From positions 14,014,501-14,078,500 of the forward strand of contig JAGTTD010000001.1 of assembly GCA_018398585.1 (NCBI GenBank): a stretch of DNA of 64,000 nt, read 5' to 3'. The position numbers and the translations under genes are program-made. This document shows, piece by piece, positions 20,878-32,288 of this stretch (positions are counted from its first letter, which is position 1; every line of letters starts with the position of its first letter). Below the pieces are notes generated by a model. It did not search any database, was not told where the DNA came from, and worked only from the letters and a program-made list of their open reading frames with translations. The stretch is from Simmondsia chinensis (lineage: Eukaryota; Streptophyta; Magnoliopsida; Caryophyllales; Simmondsiaceae).

Positions 20878-21692
20878 TGTTGATGTATTTTCAAAATATT
20901 CGCCGTATAAAATGGATATATGTGTGTTAAATATTGTTTATATGTATATAAGATGTATTTGAGATTGTCCCGATACTTGTATGAGTGATTAGAGCATCAT
21001 TGGGAGTATGTGTCGACACATGGGTCATATGTGTCGACACAAAGTCCTATAGAACGCAGGGGATATAGCTGTGTGTCGACACACATGGCCCGTGTGTCGA
21101 CACACAGCCCGTTTCGGGTGCGCACGGAGGAACCTGTGTGTCGACACACAGAAATTGTGTGTCGACACACAGGCTTACAGTGAGCCAGTGCGTCGACCTG
21201 TGTGTCGACAGTATCGACACACAGGCTTACAGAAAGCTGTGTGTCGACACACAACTTCGACACACAGGTCGGTTTTGACGGTTTTCTGCGCGGTTTCTTC
21301 CCAGTTCTTTTATATATTGATGCTCTTGGTTTTGAGACGTTTTTTACATAAGAGAATAGACCAGATATTCTCTCCTCTCATCAAGAAGAAGAAAACATAT
21401 AAATTGAAGTGGAATTTCACAAGAAAGAAATTTGAAGAACATCTTCTTGGTTCTTGTGTTCTATGTGAGTTTATCAAAGGGTGAGTTCTCTAAATCAACC
21501 AATCTCTAGACATCTTCATCAATCTCTTCCCATACACTTCTTCAGTCCATATTTTGGTAGTTGTTGTATCCCCGAGGATATTTCGTATACCGAAATAAAC
21601 CTTAAGGATAGTGATCACACGCCTCAACACCTGAGATCGTTTGGATACCCGGTTGCAAGGTTTTTGCAAGGTTTTTCTGAATTTTTCTAACA
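20878..21692 (+). repeat. 3' LTR of the autonomous Copia
   Basis: The 815-bp LTR pairs with 15614-16427, including the palindrome array (first centres 21014.5 and 21035.5) and the TATA box near 21312. Differences are scattered substitutions and small indels, such as GTCGAC changed to GCGTCGAC context near 21190. Confidence 0.95.
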
Positions 21693-22169
21693 AAAACTTG
21701 CACACCCGTAAGAGTTGCGAGGCCTAAGTCAACCAGTATAAAAGCATATTAAAAAAAAGGACAAACAAGTGACATCACAATCCGAGAAAAAAATAGATGA
21801 TGCTAAGTGGTGCCAGAAAACTTCACCATCACTGAAAAGGATAAAACACAGGATTAAACAAGTTTCTATTCATCACTTGTTTGTCATTAGTTAAACAAAT
21901 GATATACAGTGGTAATTCTTCGAAATTGCTTTGTAGTGGATGTCAAAATTCAAATGAAGGATTAAGACAAATAGTCAAATACTCTCAACTTAAGACCACA
22001 AGCTCAAAAAATATTATATAAAACTCAGCCGGGTATCATCTTCAATTCTTGTTAACATGGAAAGAACCATATCAATTTCCTTACAAGTGTTGTGGTTGTT
22101 TTAGCTTCACCTTCTATTCAAACCAAATTTAGAAAATATTATATATAACATATAAAGTAGAAAGATATA
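21693..22169. other. Intergenic DNA without recognisable features
   Basis: AT-rich sequence with no open frame of note and no repeat boundary. Confidence 0.6.
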
Positions 22170-22361
22170 TGTTAAATTTAGGCCCGGCCCACGGAATTAG
22201 AACTTACGAGATCCATATATAAGCCTAAGTGGGGTTTTATCCTAAAACCAATTGGCAATAGGTGGAGTAACCCACTATGCTTATAAATAGATCTCTTCAC
22301 TCCCACAACTCTAATGTGGCGCATTCTACTGTATAGGCTCATATGTGGAATCCTCAACAAC
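22170..22361 (-). mobile_element. Solo TRIM LTR
   Basis: A 192-bp repeat from TGTTAAATTTAGGCCC to TCCTCAACA is homologous to the two LTRs of the TRIM at 23108-23672 (shared blocks GAGATCCA, TAAAACCAATTG, GTGGAGTAACC, GGCTTATAAAT). The flanks ATATA and ACATA may be a TSD with one mismatch. The orientation follows the TRIM. Confidence 0.65.
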
Positions 22362-23107
22362 ATATATTACCTAGAGTGCGTGAAATTGATAAAAACCAAT
22401 AATATAATAGCTGAGCGAGGCGCAGATCACACTCTTTTTAAGATGGTTTCATGCCTCTATCGAATCAAGACCGGTGCAGGAGGTATCTGCACGCCGCCAA
22501 TTGGATACAACGCCCAACTAGAGTTGATACATTTTCTTAGCCCACACAATCTCGAAAACCAAACCCTTCACAACATCTTACTTAGTCAAAATAAAATAAA
22601 ACAATAATTATTATTTTTTAAACAAGAATACTTTCTGTATGCTCATCTTGAGCCAAGCTTAACTGTCAAGAGTTCTTATAACGAAAAAAAAATTAAAAAA
22701 TCTCAACTTTTCGTGGCCAAAGTTACATTGCCAATTGCTGCATGTAACGCAAGACTATAAATTGGCCAAACGTCATTAGCATATATAAGAACTTATTTAT
22801 TATATTTTTAAAGCTCAAATTCAGTTTTTTTTTTTAAACTTTATCAAAACTTAAAAATAAGCGATAATTTTGTTATTAAATAAGAATTACCAATAATTTT
22901 TAAAACGTGAATAACATCATCAAGACCGTATTAAATTTTGAAATCATAATTAATTAAAATATGCAACACCTCCCTACATTGGATAAGTTAGTTCCTTATT
23001 CTATTCCTCCTATCCTACTTTTCCTTGCATTTGTATGTTTTCTAGGTGTTGTAGGTGTCTATGTGTCTATTCATCTTGCACTTTGTAATGATGCAATGCA
23101 TCACTTT
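22362..23107. other. Intergenic DNA
   Basis: A 97-residue frame at 22314-22607 starts in the solo LTR and has no recognised domain. The remainder is AT-rich and no gene is supported. Confidence 0.5.
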
Positions 23108-23672
23108 TATTAACTTTCTAAGGACCTTTAGGCCCTATCTATAGAGTTGACACATATATGAGATCCACATATAAACTGATGTGGGGTTCATTCTAAAACC
23201 AATTGACATCAAGTGGAGTAACCTACTAGGCTTATAAATTGATCTTTTCACTCTCACAACTCTTATATGAGATTCTAATGACTAGGCTCACATTGGGCTT
23301 CTCAACACTCCTTACATGTGAGTCTATGACAAATGCACCACTCGCCTTCTCCGATCCAACTGGATCCAACCATTGGAGAGGCTCTTGGTGCAACAAATTC
23401 AAATGTACCACTCTTCATGAGGACATGGTGCAAGAAACAAGACCTCGGGATCATCCACCCGCTCTGATACCAAGTTAAATTTCACTGGGCCTTTAGACCC
23501 GACCCACAGAGTTGGCACACACATGAGATCCACATATAAGCCCAAGTGGGGTTCTATCCTAAAACCAATTAACATTAAGTGGAGTAACCTACTAGGCTTA
23601 TAAATTGATATCTTCACTCTTACAACTCCTATGTGGGATTCTAACTATAGGCTCACACATAGATTCTCAACA
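23108..23672 (-). mobile_element. Complete TRIM (miniature LTR retrotransposon)
   Basis: Direct repeats at 23108-23306 and 23473-23672 (about 200 bp) bound an interior of only 166 bp. TSD ACTTT lies at 23103-23107 and 23673-23677. Immediately left of the right repeat, GCTCTGATACCA (23461-23472) is the complement of the tRNA-iMet primer site TGGTATCAGAGC, so the element runs on the minus strand. There is no coding capacity. The left LTR has lost its terminal TG (now TA on the plus strand). Confidence 0.85.
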
Positions 23673-23872
23673 ACTTTCATTAAAAAATCCATTCTCATTA
23701 TTAATTATGTCATTTATTATAGAGAAATAATTTTTGAAAACTCTTATTCACACGATACTTCTAATCATAAACTACTTTCTTTTCTAATTATTGTCTTTCT
23801 AGCTAACGAAAACCATTTTATTATATAAATTTGTATGAGGTTCATACTTGGCCAAGTCGAGGTTAAAATGAG
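23673..23872. other. Short AT-rich spacer
   Basis: AT-rich sequence between the TRIM and the Gypsy element; nothing is recognised. Confidence 0.5.
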
Positions 23873-23877
23873 GTATC

Positions 23878-24336
23878 TGATACGAACTTAGATCAAATCA
23901 AGCTCAATCAATGAAATCAAACACTTAATAAATGATTAATTGGGCCTACGGGGCAGTAAACAACTGCCCCATTGTATAATTTGCATATAAGAATAAGTGT
24001 AAGATCCAAAAATAGAGCAATTACATAAGAGAAAGGGGAGAAGATATAGAGAGAGTTCGAGGGAAAAGAAGAAGTGTTTACATCAACACACATAAAACCC
24101 TAAAATAACTTGCTCCCTTATTTATAGAAGAAGATTGTAAAATATCTATAAAATATCTAAGGGAGGGGATGTGGTAGGGGAAGAGACTGCTACAGGCAGT
24201 AAGAGGCACTGCTTTGCGAGCTGCTAATTAGGCATTAGGCAAAGGGAAGACTTAGCAGTTGTTGTGAATGCGCCTCGTCTGTGTCAGCGTGTGAATGTTT
24301 GGCGGCTGTGGGTCCTGAAGCACCGGGTTTGTATCA
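23878..24336 (-). repeat. 3' LTR of the Gypsy element
   Basis: 459-bp repeat pairing with 28811-29265. On the minus strand a TATAAATAAGGG box lies near 24115-24126. Confidence 0.9.
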
Positions 24337-24339
24337 ATG

Positions 24340-25700
24340 CCGCCCCCCTCGAGAAGATCCTTATCCTCAAGGATCAAACGCGGAAAAACGAAGTTGGAAG
24401 TCATGCAGGAACTCCTATGTAGCATTAGCAGGATGTTGACCCTCCCGTTGAACCAAGACCTGAGTGGCTACAACACGACAGCGCTTGACAATCCGGTAAT
24501 CCAAGATAGCAGCAAGTTGAAAAGCAGGCACAGCAGGCGGCCAAACATCAGGCAATGGTGTGATGTTGGCGCGGATAGAGAAATAGCACTTCAGCAAAGA
24601 GACATGAACCATATGATGTATGGCGGCATGAGCCGGCAAGGCAAGACGATAGGTGACAGTACCCACTTTATCGAGAATGCAGAAAGACCCATAATAACGG
24701 GGTGACAATTTGTGGAACCGCTAAGCTTCCACACTCTGCTATCAGTGATTCTGAGCACGAAACAAGTGGTGGCGTAGGCGTTGGATAGTTTCTTCGCGAG
24801 CAGATAGGCTGCGATCAACGGCATCAACTGAGGATTCGCCTAGTCAATAAGGGAGATGGAAAAGTGGTACTTGGCCATAGAACAGCTCAAAAGGTGTGGA
24901 TTAGGCGGAGGATTGAAAGGTGGTGTTGCACCACCATTCTACAAATGAAAGCCATCAAGTCCAAAGGCGGGGTTGCTCACTGACCATGCAACGCAAGTAT
25001 GTCTCCAAGCAGCAGTTGATAACCTCTTTTTGGCCATCAAATTGTAAATGATAGGATGAAGAGAGATTGAGGTGAGTGCCCAGTTGAGAAAAAAGCTCGC
25101 GCCAAAAAATGCCTGTGAATATTGGATCACTACCACTGATGATAGTCTCTTAAAGACCGTGAAGACAGTAAATTTGATCCAAGAAGATGTTGGCGATCCC
25201 AATTGCGGTATATTAATGGGAGAGAGATACAAAGTGGGAATACTTAGTGAGACGATCCATCACTACAAGGATAACCGAGTGTCCCTCTGACGGAGGCAAG
25301 CCTTCAATGAAGTGGAGAGAGATACTATTCCATACTGAAGAGGGGAATCAGAGTGGTTGGAGAAGACTAGCAGGTGCTGAAGTCTCATACTTGTTCCGCT
25401 GATAGACGGGACATTGACAGATAGAGTTTTGGATATCACGAAGAAGTCCCTTCTAGTAGAACAATGAATGATTATGGCGATAAGTGGCGTCCACCCCTGA
25501 ATGACCCCCTTTGGGCAGAATCATGAAGCCATAACAAGATGGCGTGTCATAGGTTGGTGTCATTGCCAATGATCAAATGACTGTTGTATCACAAATGTTC
25601 CTGATGCCAAAAGTAGCGAGGTTTATTCGTTATAATGCAAGACAAAGTAGGATCATTAGACTAAGAAATGTTTAGTCGTTCGATAAAGTAGGAGGATATG
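24340..25700 (-). pseudogene. Gypsy integrase and chromodomain remnant
   Basis: Minus-strand pieces include LSPRYYGSFCILDKVG and VHVSLLKCY (integrase C-terminal GPY/F-type region) at 24415-24708, followed by IVKRCRVVATQVLVQ-like chromodomain sequence. Farther right are integrase-core pieces such as the plus-strand complement around 25060-25300. Several frame breaks exist; it is not functional. Confidence 0.75.
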
Positions 25701-25799
25701 GATGATAAAGCCATGCACAGAACTTCTGTTCCCGAAAGGCGAGAGAGGGCATCAATCACCCCGTTCTTGGATCCTTTTGTGTAAATAATATCATAGTCG

Positions 25800-27250
25800 A
25801 AACCAGTCATTCAAGAAAGCCACAAATGCTGAACGGCATAAGACAATCATTGCTCAAGGAGAAATTTAAGGCTTTGTTGGTCCATGCGAATGATGAAATG
25901 GCGGCACGTAATGTATTGCTCCCATTTCTCCGCAACAAAGACCATGGCGAGTAATTTGCACTCACAAACTGATATTCCCTGATGGCGGGCTGCAAGAGTG
26001 TGGCTAACAAAGGCTAAGGGTCAACCCTCTTGCATGAGAATGGCGCCAATTCCTATGCTAGAAGCGTCTGTCTCAATGATAAATATCTTGGAGAAGTCGG
26101 GAAGGGTGAGTACCGGTGCCAAAGTGAAAGCACGTATTAAGCATTCAAAGGTGATCTCCGCACTCGAGTTTTAGATGAAATTATCCTTTTAAGGAGATCC
26201 GTCAAGGGTCGAGCAATGACGCGTTAGCGAGCAATAAAACAACGATAATACCCTGACATCCCCAATAACCTGCGAAACTATTTTAAGGACAAAGGACGTG
26301 GCCAGTTGGCGATGGTGTCGAGCTTGCGGGGATCAGAAGAGACCTCGTCGCCAGAGACAAAGTGTCCCAAATATTCAATACAGCGAGTGCCAACGTGCAC
26401 TTGGCGCAATTGGTGATAAGATGATTGGTGCGTAATACGCCAAGAACAGTCTTGAGATGAAATAAATGAGTAGACCATGTAGTGATATAAACAAGGATAT
26501 CATCAAAAAAGGACAATGAAACACTGAAGATAATGTCGGAGAATATCAATCATTAAGCTCTAAAAAGTGGATGGCGCATTCGACAATCCGAAAGGCGCCA
26601 CGGTAAATTCATAATGTATGAAATGTGTGCAGAAAGTTGTCTTCCGAATGTTGTCAATGGACATCCGGATTTTCCAATAACCGAATTTAAGATCTATCTT
26701 GGAAAAAAATGAGGCCCCGCCGAGCTCATCAACGAGCTCCTCAATGATGGAATAAGGAACTTATACTTGACTGTCATCTTGTTGAGGGCTCGGTAATCCA
26801 CATAAGGAGGCCAAGAACCATCATTTTTCTTGACTAGAACCACAGGCAAAGCGAAGGGCGAATTGCAATTCTGCATTATGTTTCTAAGTAACTTTTCTTT
26901 TATCAAGGAATCCATGATATCTTATTGGAAAAGGGGATACTCATAAGGCTGGAGGTTGACTGGGTTGCTGCCCTGCATAAGTGGAATCTATGATCAAAGA
27001 ACTGGGGGGAAGGAGGCAGCCCAGCTAAAATGGTAAAGACATCCGCATAGTCGGTAAATAAGGCCCACGGATCAAGCGGGTTTGCTTCTGTTGGCGGATC
27101 CATATTGACTGAGAACAAAAGTGGTGAACTTGATGGTAGTGTAACTGAGAGAGCAAAGAATGAAGCAAAAGTCGACAAAAGAGAAGAGAGTGCGTTTTTG
27201 GTAATGGGCTTTAAAGGCTAAAGGTGGATCCCCTCAGAGTGTAACAGGGA
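25800..27250 (-). pseudogene. Gypsy reverse transcriptase and RNase H remnant
   Basis: The minus strand shows FALPVVLVKKNDGSWPPYVD and YRALNKMTVKYKF at 26694-26915 (RT motifs 1-2), the catalytic-type FFDDILVYI near 26500, and NIWDTLSLATR-like thumb sequence at 26283-26549. To the left (25807-26010) is a decayed RNase H. Stops and shifts separate the pieces. Confidence 0.8.
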
Positions 27251-27419
27251 CCTTGAAGATTGAAAGCCATACAAAGCTCGGAAAAGATCCAAAGAACTTC
27301 CCCAAGAGTACAGAATCACTGAATTCCCCAAATCATGCCGCAACCAGATAAAGGAATAAGTAGCATGTCTAAAAAGAAGGAGGCATCTTATAGTTGCCAA
27401 CATAATCCGTGGTAGATAG

Positions 27420-28790
27420 CGGCACAAACTATCGGTTTCCCGTTGGCTACAATAACTGAAGGCAGGTTGGCGGTATTAATGGAGCAACCAATGAGTCTAG
27501 CGAGATCGACATCAAGGAAATTGTGAGTAGTACCGCTATCGATGATGATGCTTAATGAGCGACGCTAATATTGGCCTCGAATGCGCATCGTCTGAGAATG
27601 TGTGATATCCTCTAGAGCATGGACAGAAATGTGGGGATCTGACATCGAATTCGGATCAGGATGTAGCGATATGGCGTTGGTGTCATCATCATCATCATCC
27701 ACCTCAAGCCATAACACCCAGGCTCGATTGTGCATGGCGCATTGATGACCAGAAGCAAAACGCTCCCAGCAATAAAAATAGAGGTTGTGAGCTCATAAAT
27801 CATCTAACTCGGCTAGAATTAAACTCAATTGGGCCTGTGGGACGGCTCGCGGAGGTTCCCCTGCTGTGGTTAATAGACGAAGCGAAGGGCGTGGAGGCAA
27901 GTGGGCGGGTAAAAATCCAGACCCAATAGCTGCGAATGGAGGACCCGGCAACGGTAAAATCTGAGCCATTTTATGGGGATTCTTTCTGGTGACCCCTTCA
28001 ATGAATTTATAGTGGCATTCTCGTTGTTTAGCTAAAACAATGGCATCACGTACGAAATCAGGTCTAAACATTCTAATCTAATAGAATATATCATCATGCA
28101 ACCCACCCATAAGCATGCTAATCTTTTGATCTTCATTCAACCCACAACGATTCACCAACGACTCAAATCTACTTCAAAATTTTTCCACACTACCCATTTG
28201 TCTTAGTTTCATCGATTCGGTTAAGGGTTTATCGGCTAATTCTGCAAATCGAGCTCGATTTTGTGGGGGATACACCTCCCACTGTATAACAATCCCCCTA
28301 GGCCATGATTCCTCAAACGAATCATGCCATTCTTGGGCGTCTCCCTCCATAGCTACACTAGCAAGTATCACCTTCAAATCATCCGAGATTCGATCAACGG
28401 AGAAGTATCTCTCACATATGAATCCACCCATCATCACCCCTCCCACTGAATTTCAAAAAGTCAATCTTAGTCAATCGAGTCGGGACTTAGTTACCTCATG
28501 GGGCAAACGGAGCTTGAACGCCATGTTCACTGCCGTGTGGAAATTCAGGCACCGGACGATCGTGGACCAGCTGTGCCAGTCCTCCCATCTGAACCGAGAG
28601 GCCATTGATGGCTTGCATAATCTCATTCATCGATTGCTATAGGGTAGTAAAACACTGATCGGTGGGACTCCTCCAATGTCACAAACCGACGATTGTTGAA
28701 TTCCTAAAACTCCCTTAATGAAATTTGAGATCAGGTACCATCCACCATTATTGAACATTGATCGGAGATAGAACCAAAATGTGCCGAGGA
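27420..28790 (-). pseudogene. Gypsy gag and protease remnant
   Basis: The minus strand encodes a Retrotrans_gag-like part at 28174-28446 (AQEWHDSFEES, RARFAELADKP, LRQMGSVEKF). A linker at 27793-28071 follows, then a degraded aspartic-protease region near 27480-27550. The order toward the left is as expected for a minus-strand Gypsy. Confidence 0.7.
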
Positions 28791-28810
28791 ACAAGTGCTC
28801 TGATACCAAT

Positions 28811-29265
28811 TGATACGAACTTAGATGAAATTAAGCTCAATCAATGAAATCAAACACTCAATTAATGATTAATTGGGCCCACAGGGTAGTAAACGGTTGC
28901 CCTGTTGTACAATTTTTGCATAAGTATAAGTGTAAGCTCTAAAAATGGAGAAATTACATAAGAGAAAGCGGAGAATACATAGAGAGAGTTTGAGGGAGAA
29001 GAAGGGTTTACATCAACACACATAAAACCCTAAAATAACTACCTACCCTATTTACAGAAGAAGATGGTAAAATATCTAGAAAATATCTAAGGGAGATGAC
29101 GTGGTAGTGAAGAGACGACTGCAAGCGGTAAGAGGCGCTACTAGGAGAGCTGCTAATTAGGCTTTAGGCGAAGGGAAGACTAGGCGGTTCCGGTGAAGGC
29201 ACCTCGTATGTGTTAGCACTCAACGGTTTGGCGGCTATGGGTCCTGAGGTGCTAGGTTTGTATCA
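28811..29265 (-). repeat. 5' LTR of the Gypsy element
   Basis: 455-bp repeat pairing with 23878-24336; the primer site lies directly to its left at 28797-28808. Confidence 0.9.
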
Positions 29266-29270
29266 GTATC

Positions 29271-29486
29271 ATATAATGATAGATTAATGTTGAAAATGTG
29301 TTACCCCTTTATGAAGGAAAATATTTTCCCCTTTTCATTAAGAGGAAGTCAATTTCCCTCAAATGAGCAAACATTTTATATACTTGTGATTGTTACTAGA
29401 AACAATAGAATTGAAACAGAAATTTTTATTTTATTATCACAACAAACAAAGCTATTAACTCATTTTGTAGAGCTTCATAATTCTAA
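29271..29486. other. Spacer
   Basis: AT-rich, no features. A short frame running into the next element has no recognised domain. Confidence 0.5.
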
Positions 29487-30463
29487 GGACATGTTTGGTA
29501 TATGGTTAACAGGGGTTAGTGGTTACAAAGATAACCATTACACCCCTTTAATCCTGTTTGGTTTACTATTAAAATTTTAAAATTATTGCACTACCCCCAA
29601 TGCAAAAGGTAAAAAAAAATTTCAACTTGTTTATTGGCTTGGAAAATTTGGATATTATAAAAATATATTTTATATATTTAAAAAATTATTTAAATATTTA
29701 ATAAAATAATCTAAATATTTTAAAAATATTTAATATTAGAAAAATATTTTATAAATTTAGAAATTATTTGAAATATATTCAAAATATTTTAGATATTATT
29801 ATAGTATTTATATATTTAAAAAATATTCTAAATATAAAATATAAAAAATATGTATAAAAATCCAACACTTAAAAATATATAATAATATTTAAATAATTAA
29901 AATAATAAAAATACTTAAAAATTTTTAAATATTAGAAAAATATTTAATATATTTACAAAAATATTTAAAATACTTAAAAATTATTTTAAAGATTAAAAAA
30001 TATATTAAATATTCAAAAAAGGGAAAAGCAAGTAGGAGAGATCTACTGTGATGATATTAGTGGTAATTGAAGTTTGGTAACAATAGCAATGTCGGTGGAA
30101 ATAGGTCATCGGCATTGTAGTAGGGATTATCTGATTTTTAAAAAAATTTGAAATTATTTTTTAGATATTTAAAGCATGTATAAGGGTATTTTGTCTAGTT
30201 TTTAATAAATACTTATATTTTATTAAAACTAAATTTAAAAAAATAAAAATTAATATAAAAAATGAATTAGCACATAAAGATAAAAGAAGTATGTCATACT
30301 TAAACCAAACATAACAAAAGATACATGGGTTAATGTCCACTCCTTTAAAAGTATACAATCAAATAAGGTGAAAGCTAAAAAATTTTCATGAAGCAATAGT
30401 TATCCCATTAACAATTACACCATTCAAAATTATCCCCTTTCTTTAACCAAAAACCACATACCC
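29487..30463. mobile_element. Harbinger/Tourist-type non-autonomous element
   Basis: The left end GGACATGTTTGGTATATGG and the inverse of the right end GGGTATGTGGTTTTTGG form imperfect terminal inverted repeats. A 3-bp TSD, TAA, lies at 29484-29486 and 30464-30466, as in PIF/Harbinger elements. The 977-bp interior is very AT-rich, with repeated AAATATTTA words, and has no transposase. Confidence 0.7.
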
Positions 30464-30519
30464 TAAGCATGTAATGGATCTATGGTTTAAGTAAATGAAG
30501 ATGGTAGAATATTTGATTT

Positions 30520-30869
30520 TGTAAAATTTAAATAATCCAAAGCCAAAAATATAACGAGAACAAGATAAAGGAAGAATCCTTTTTGATTTGAATAACTAAC
30601 CAAGTGTACAAGAGCAAGCTTAAATAGAGAAAATATTAAGAACACTAAAAGTCTAATACATAACACTACTAACCTAAAGCTTAGAACCAATTAAATGACA
30701 AAATAAAAGAGTAACCTTGCTCATTAGGGGCCAGTTAGGAAGAAGAAGAAGAGGAAATGCTCTACTTCATAACTAACCTAGTAAATGGAAAGCATCCTAG
30801 GGAATATGCTAAATACAAGAATTATACCCAATACAAAGTATATACAAGAAAGAATACTAGTATTTAACA
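30520..30869 (-). repeat. 3' LTR of the decayed Copia
   Basis: 350-bp uninterrupted LTR copy. Comparison with it reveals the empty sites of the two insertions in the right LTR. Confidence 0.85.
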
Positions 30870-30959
30870 CTGCCCCTCAAGTTGGAGCATGAAATTTAAT
30901 CAAGCCCAACTTGCGAAAAAGAGTTAAATAACTCAAAGAACCTAAAGCCTTCGTTAAAA

Positions 30960-31596
30960 CTTCTGCTACTTGATCTGTTGAACGAACAAAAGACGTGGCG
31001 TTTCTTTGGCCATCAATTTTTCTCAAACAAAGTGGCAATTGATCTCAATGTGTTTTATCCTTTCATGAAATACCGGATTAGAGGCAATGTGTAAAGCTGC
31101 TTGATTGTCACAAAACAAAAATGAAGGATCGTTAATAGGCACAATTAGATCAATTAAAAGAGGCCTCAGCCAAACAATCTCACTAGTAACGGCGGCCATC
31201 AATCGACATTCGGCCTCTGCCGAAGAACGAGAAACAACTGTTTACTTCTTGGGTCGCCATTATACCCCCCCCCCCCCCGGGGCAAGTAAACAAAATAACC
31301 GACGGTAGAACATCTAGTGGTAGGACATCTTGCCCAATCGGCGTCTCAATAACCACGAGCTTAAAATCACTAATCACTATCTTAAGATAAACATACACCC
31401 TGTCCTAGAGTACCCTTTAAATATCGTAAGACGGGCATAATAGCCTCAAAATGGGGTTGACGGGGGATCACGCATAAACTGATTTAAATTACAAATAGCA
31501 TAACAAATATCAAGTCGAGTAATAGTGAGGTACAATAAGCGCCCAACCAACCGCCTATGCCGACGTACATTAGAAATCAGATCACCAACCTCATCT
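30960..31596 (-). pseudogene. Copia RNase H remnant
   Basis: Minus-strand pieces show VRRHRRLVGRLLYLTITRLD followed by ICYAICNLNQFMRDP (the Copia connection domain) at 31446-31590. A decayed RNase H follows to the left, with stops. A C14 run lies at 31265-31278. It is interrupted on the right by the L1 fragment. Confidence 0.75.
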
Positions 31597-32272
31597 TCTT
31601 TTTTTTTTGGATAAGTCAGTGTATATATATCAAAAAAACGCACCGATGTACATCCATACATGAGTACGAGGGGCATACCCCAAGCTGGCCGAAGCCTACA
31701 AAAGCAATCAAAAAGGAAGCAAAACATGCAAAAGCAACAAAGAGGAAATACAAAGGAACATCAAAGAAACTCCTAAGTACAAACCTCTTAAAAAAAAGAC
31801 AAGGAAAAACAATGAGTACGTCAATACATCAAAGTAAATTCGAAGCGAGCGAGACGATAAAAATCAGGATTTCTTCTTGCCCTTAGATTTCTTGTTGCTA
31901 ACTTGAGGCTGCTTCTTCGAAGCCGCTCTAGTCATCCGACATTCAATCTAAGGCTGAACCGCTGAATTCTCTTCACGCTCAACAGTAGTAGCAGTGTCCA
32001 CAGTGTCAGAAGACGTGTCCCAATCACTAGAACTCACAGCGCAGTTACTTGGAATACTTGCTCGACTCAAGTCCTCCTCACTGGTAGATGAATCAGAAGC
32101 AACACGGAACTCCAAGAGGACGAAACGGTCCTCAGCCCAGTCCAAACAACCAGGATGGAGAGAAGAAACTGGGGCCCTCAAGGGCCCGGTAGAGGAACCC
32201 GAAGGCCCACGGCCTTTGGGAAGCCCAGCGCTAGAGGTGCGCTGGGCTGGGGGGGTGGGAGCAGCCCACCCC
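31597..32272 (-). mobile_element. Internally deleted L1 LINE copy
   Basis: A perfect 16-bp TSD, ATCACCAACCTCATCT, lies at 31581-31596 and 32273-32288. On the minus strand it begins with an ORF1-like tail (31948-32286, containing TSEEDLSRASIP and stopping near 31948). It then passes directly into an L1 3' UTR with CTTGGGGTATGCCCCTC and a poly-A (T run at 31599-31608). Both parts match the L1 at 54857-60612 (AAGGAGGATTTGAGTCGCGC near 56515 and the same 3' UTR near 60535), so ORF2 has been lost cleanly. Confidence 0.8.
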
Positions 32273-32288
32273 ATCACCAACCTCATCT

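Larger units (their letters stand above)
15614..21692 (+). mobile_element. Nearly intact Ty1/Copia LTR retrotransposon
   Basis: LTRs of 814 and 815 bp (15614-16427 and 20878-21692), TGTTGAT to TAACA, flank a full gag-pol. The TSD is AAAAT against AAAAC (15609-15613, 21693-21697), with one mismatch. Domain order is Gag, zinc knuckle, protease, integrase, reverse transcriptase, RNase H, hence Copia. Only one nonsense codon and one frameshift were noticed in pol, and the LTRs are very similar, so the insertion is fairly young. The sequence after the 5' LTR is not a tRNA complement. It is the likely protein donor for the 3178-8219 family. Confidence 0.95.
23878..29265 (-). mobile_element. Decayed Ty3/Gypsy chromovirus, minus strand
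   Basis: LTRs at 23878-24336 (459 bp) and 28811-29265 (455 bp) run TGATACGAAC to TTTGTATCA. A perfect TSD, GTATC, lies at 23873-23877 and 29266-29270. The complement of GCTCTGATACCA at 28797-28808 is a tRNA-iMet primer site beside the 5' (right) LTR. A polypurine stretch (complement of GCCGCCCCCCTCGAG) abuts the other LTR. The interior holds gag, protease, RT, integrase and a chromodomain-like tail, all broken by many stops and shifts. Confidence 0.9.

Noticed and set aside
22314..22607. 97-residue protein gene
   Set aside because: It begins within a TRIM solo LTR and has no domain; probably a chance open frame.
28797..28808. tRNA-Met gene fragments
   Set aside because: These 12-base matches (also at 23461, 36032 and 46394) are retrotransposon primer-binding sites beside LTRs, not tRNA genes.
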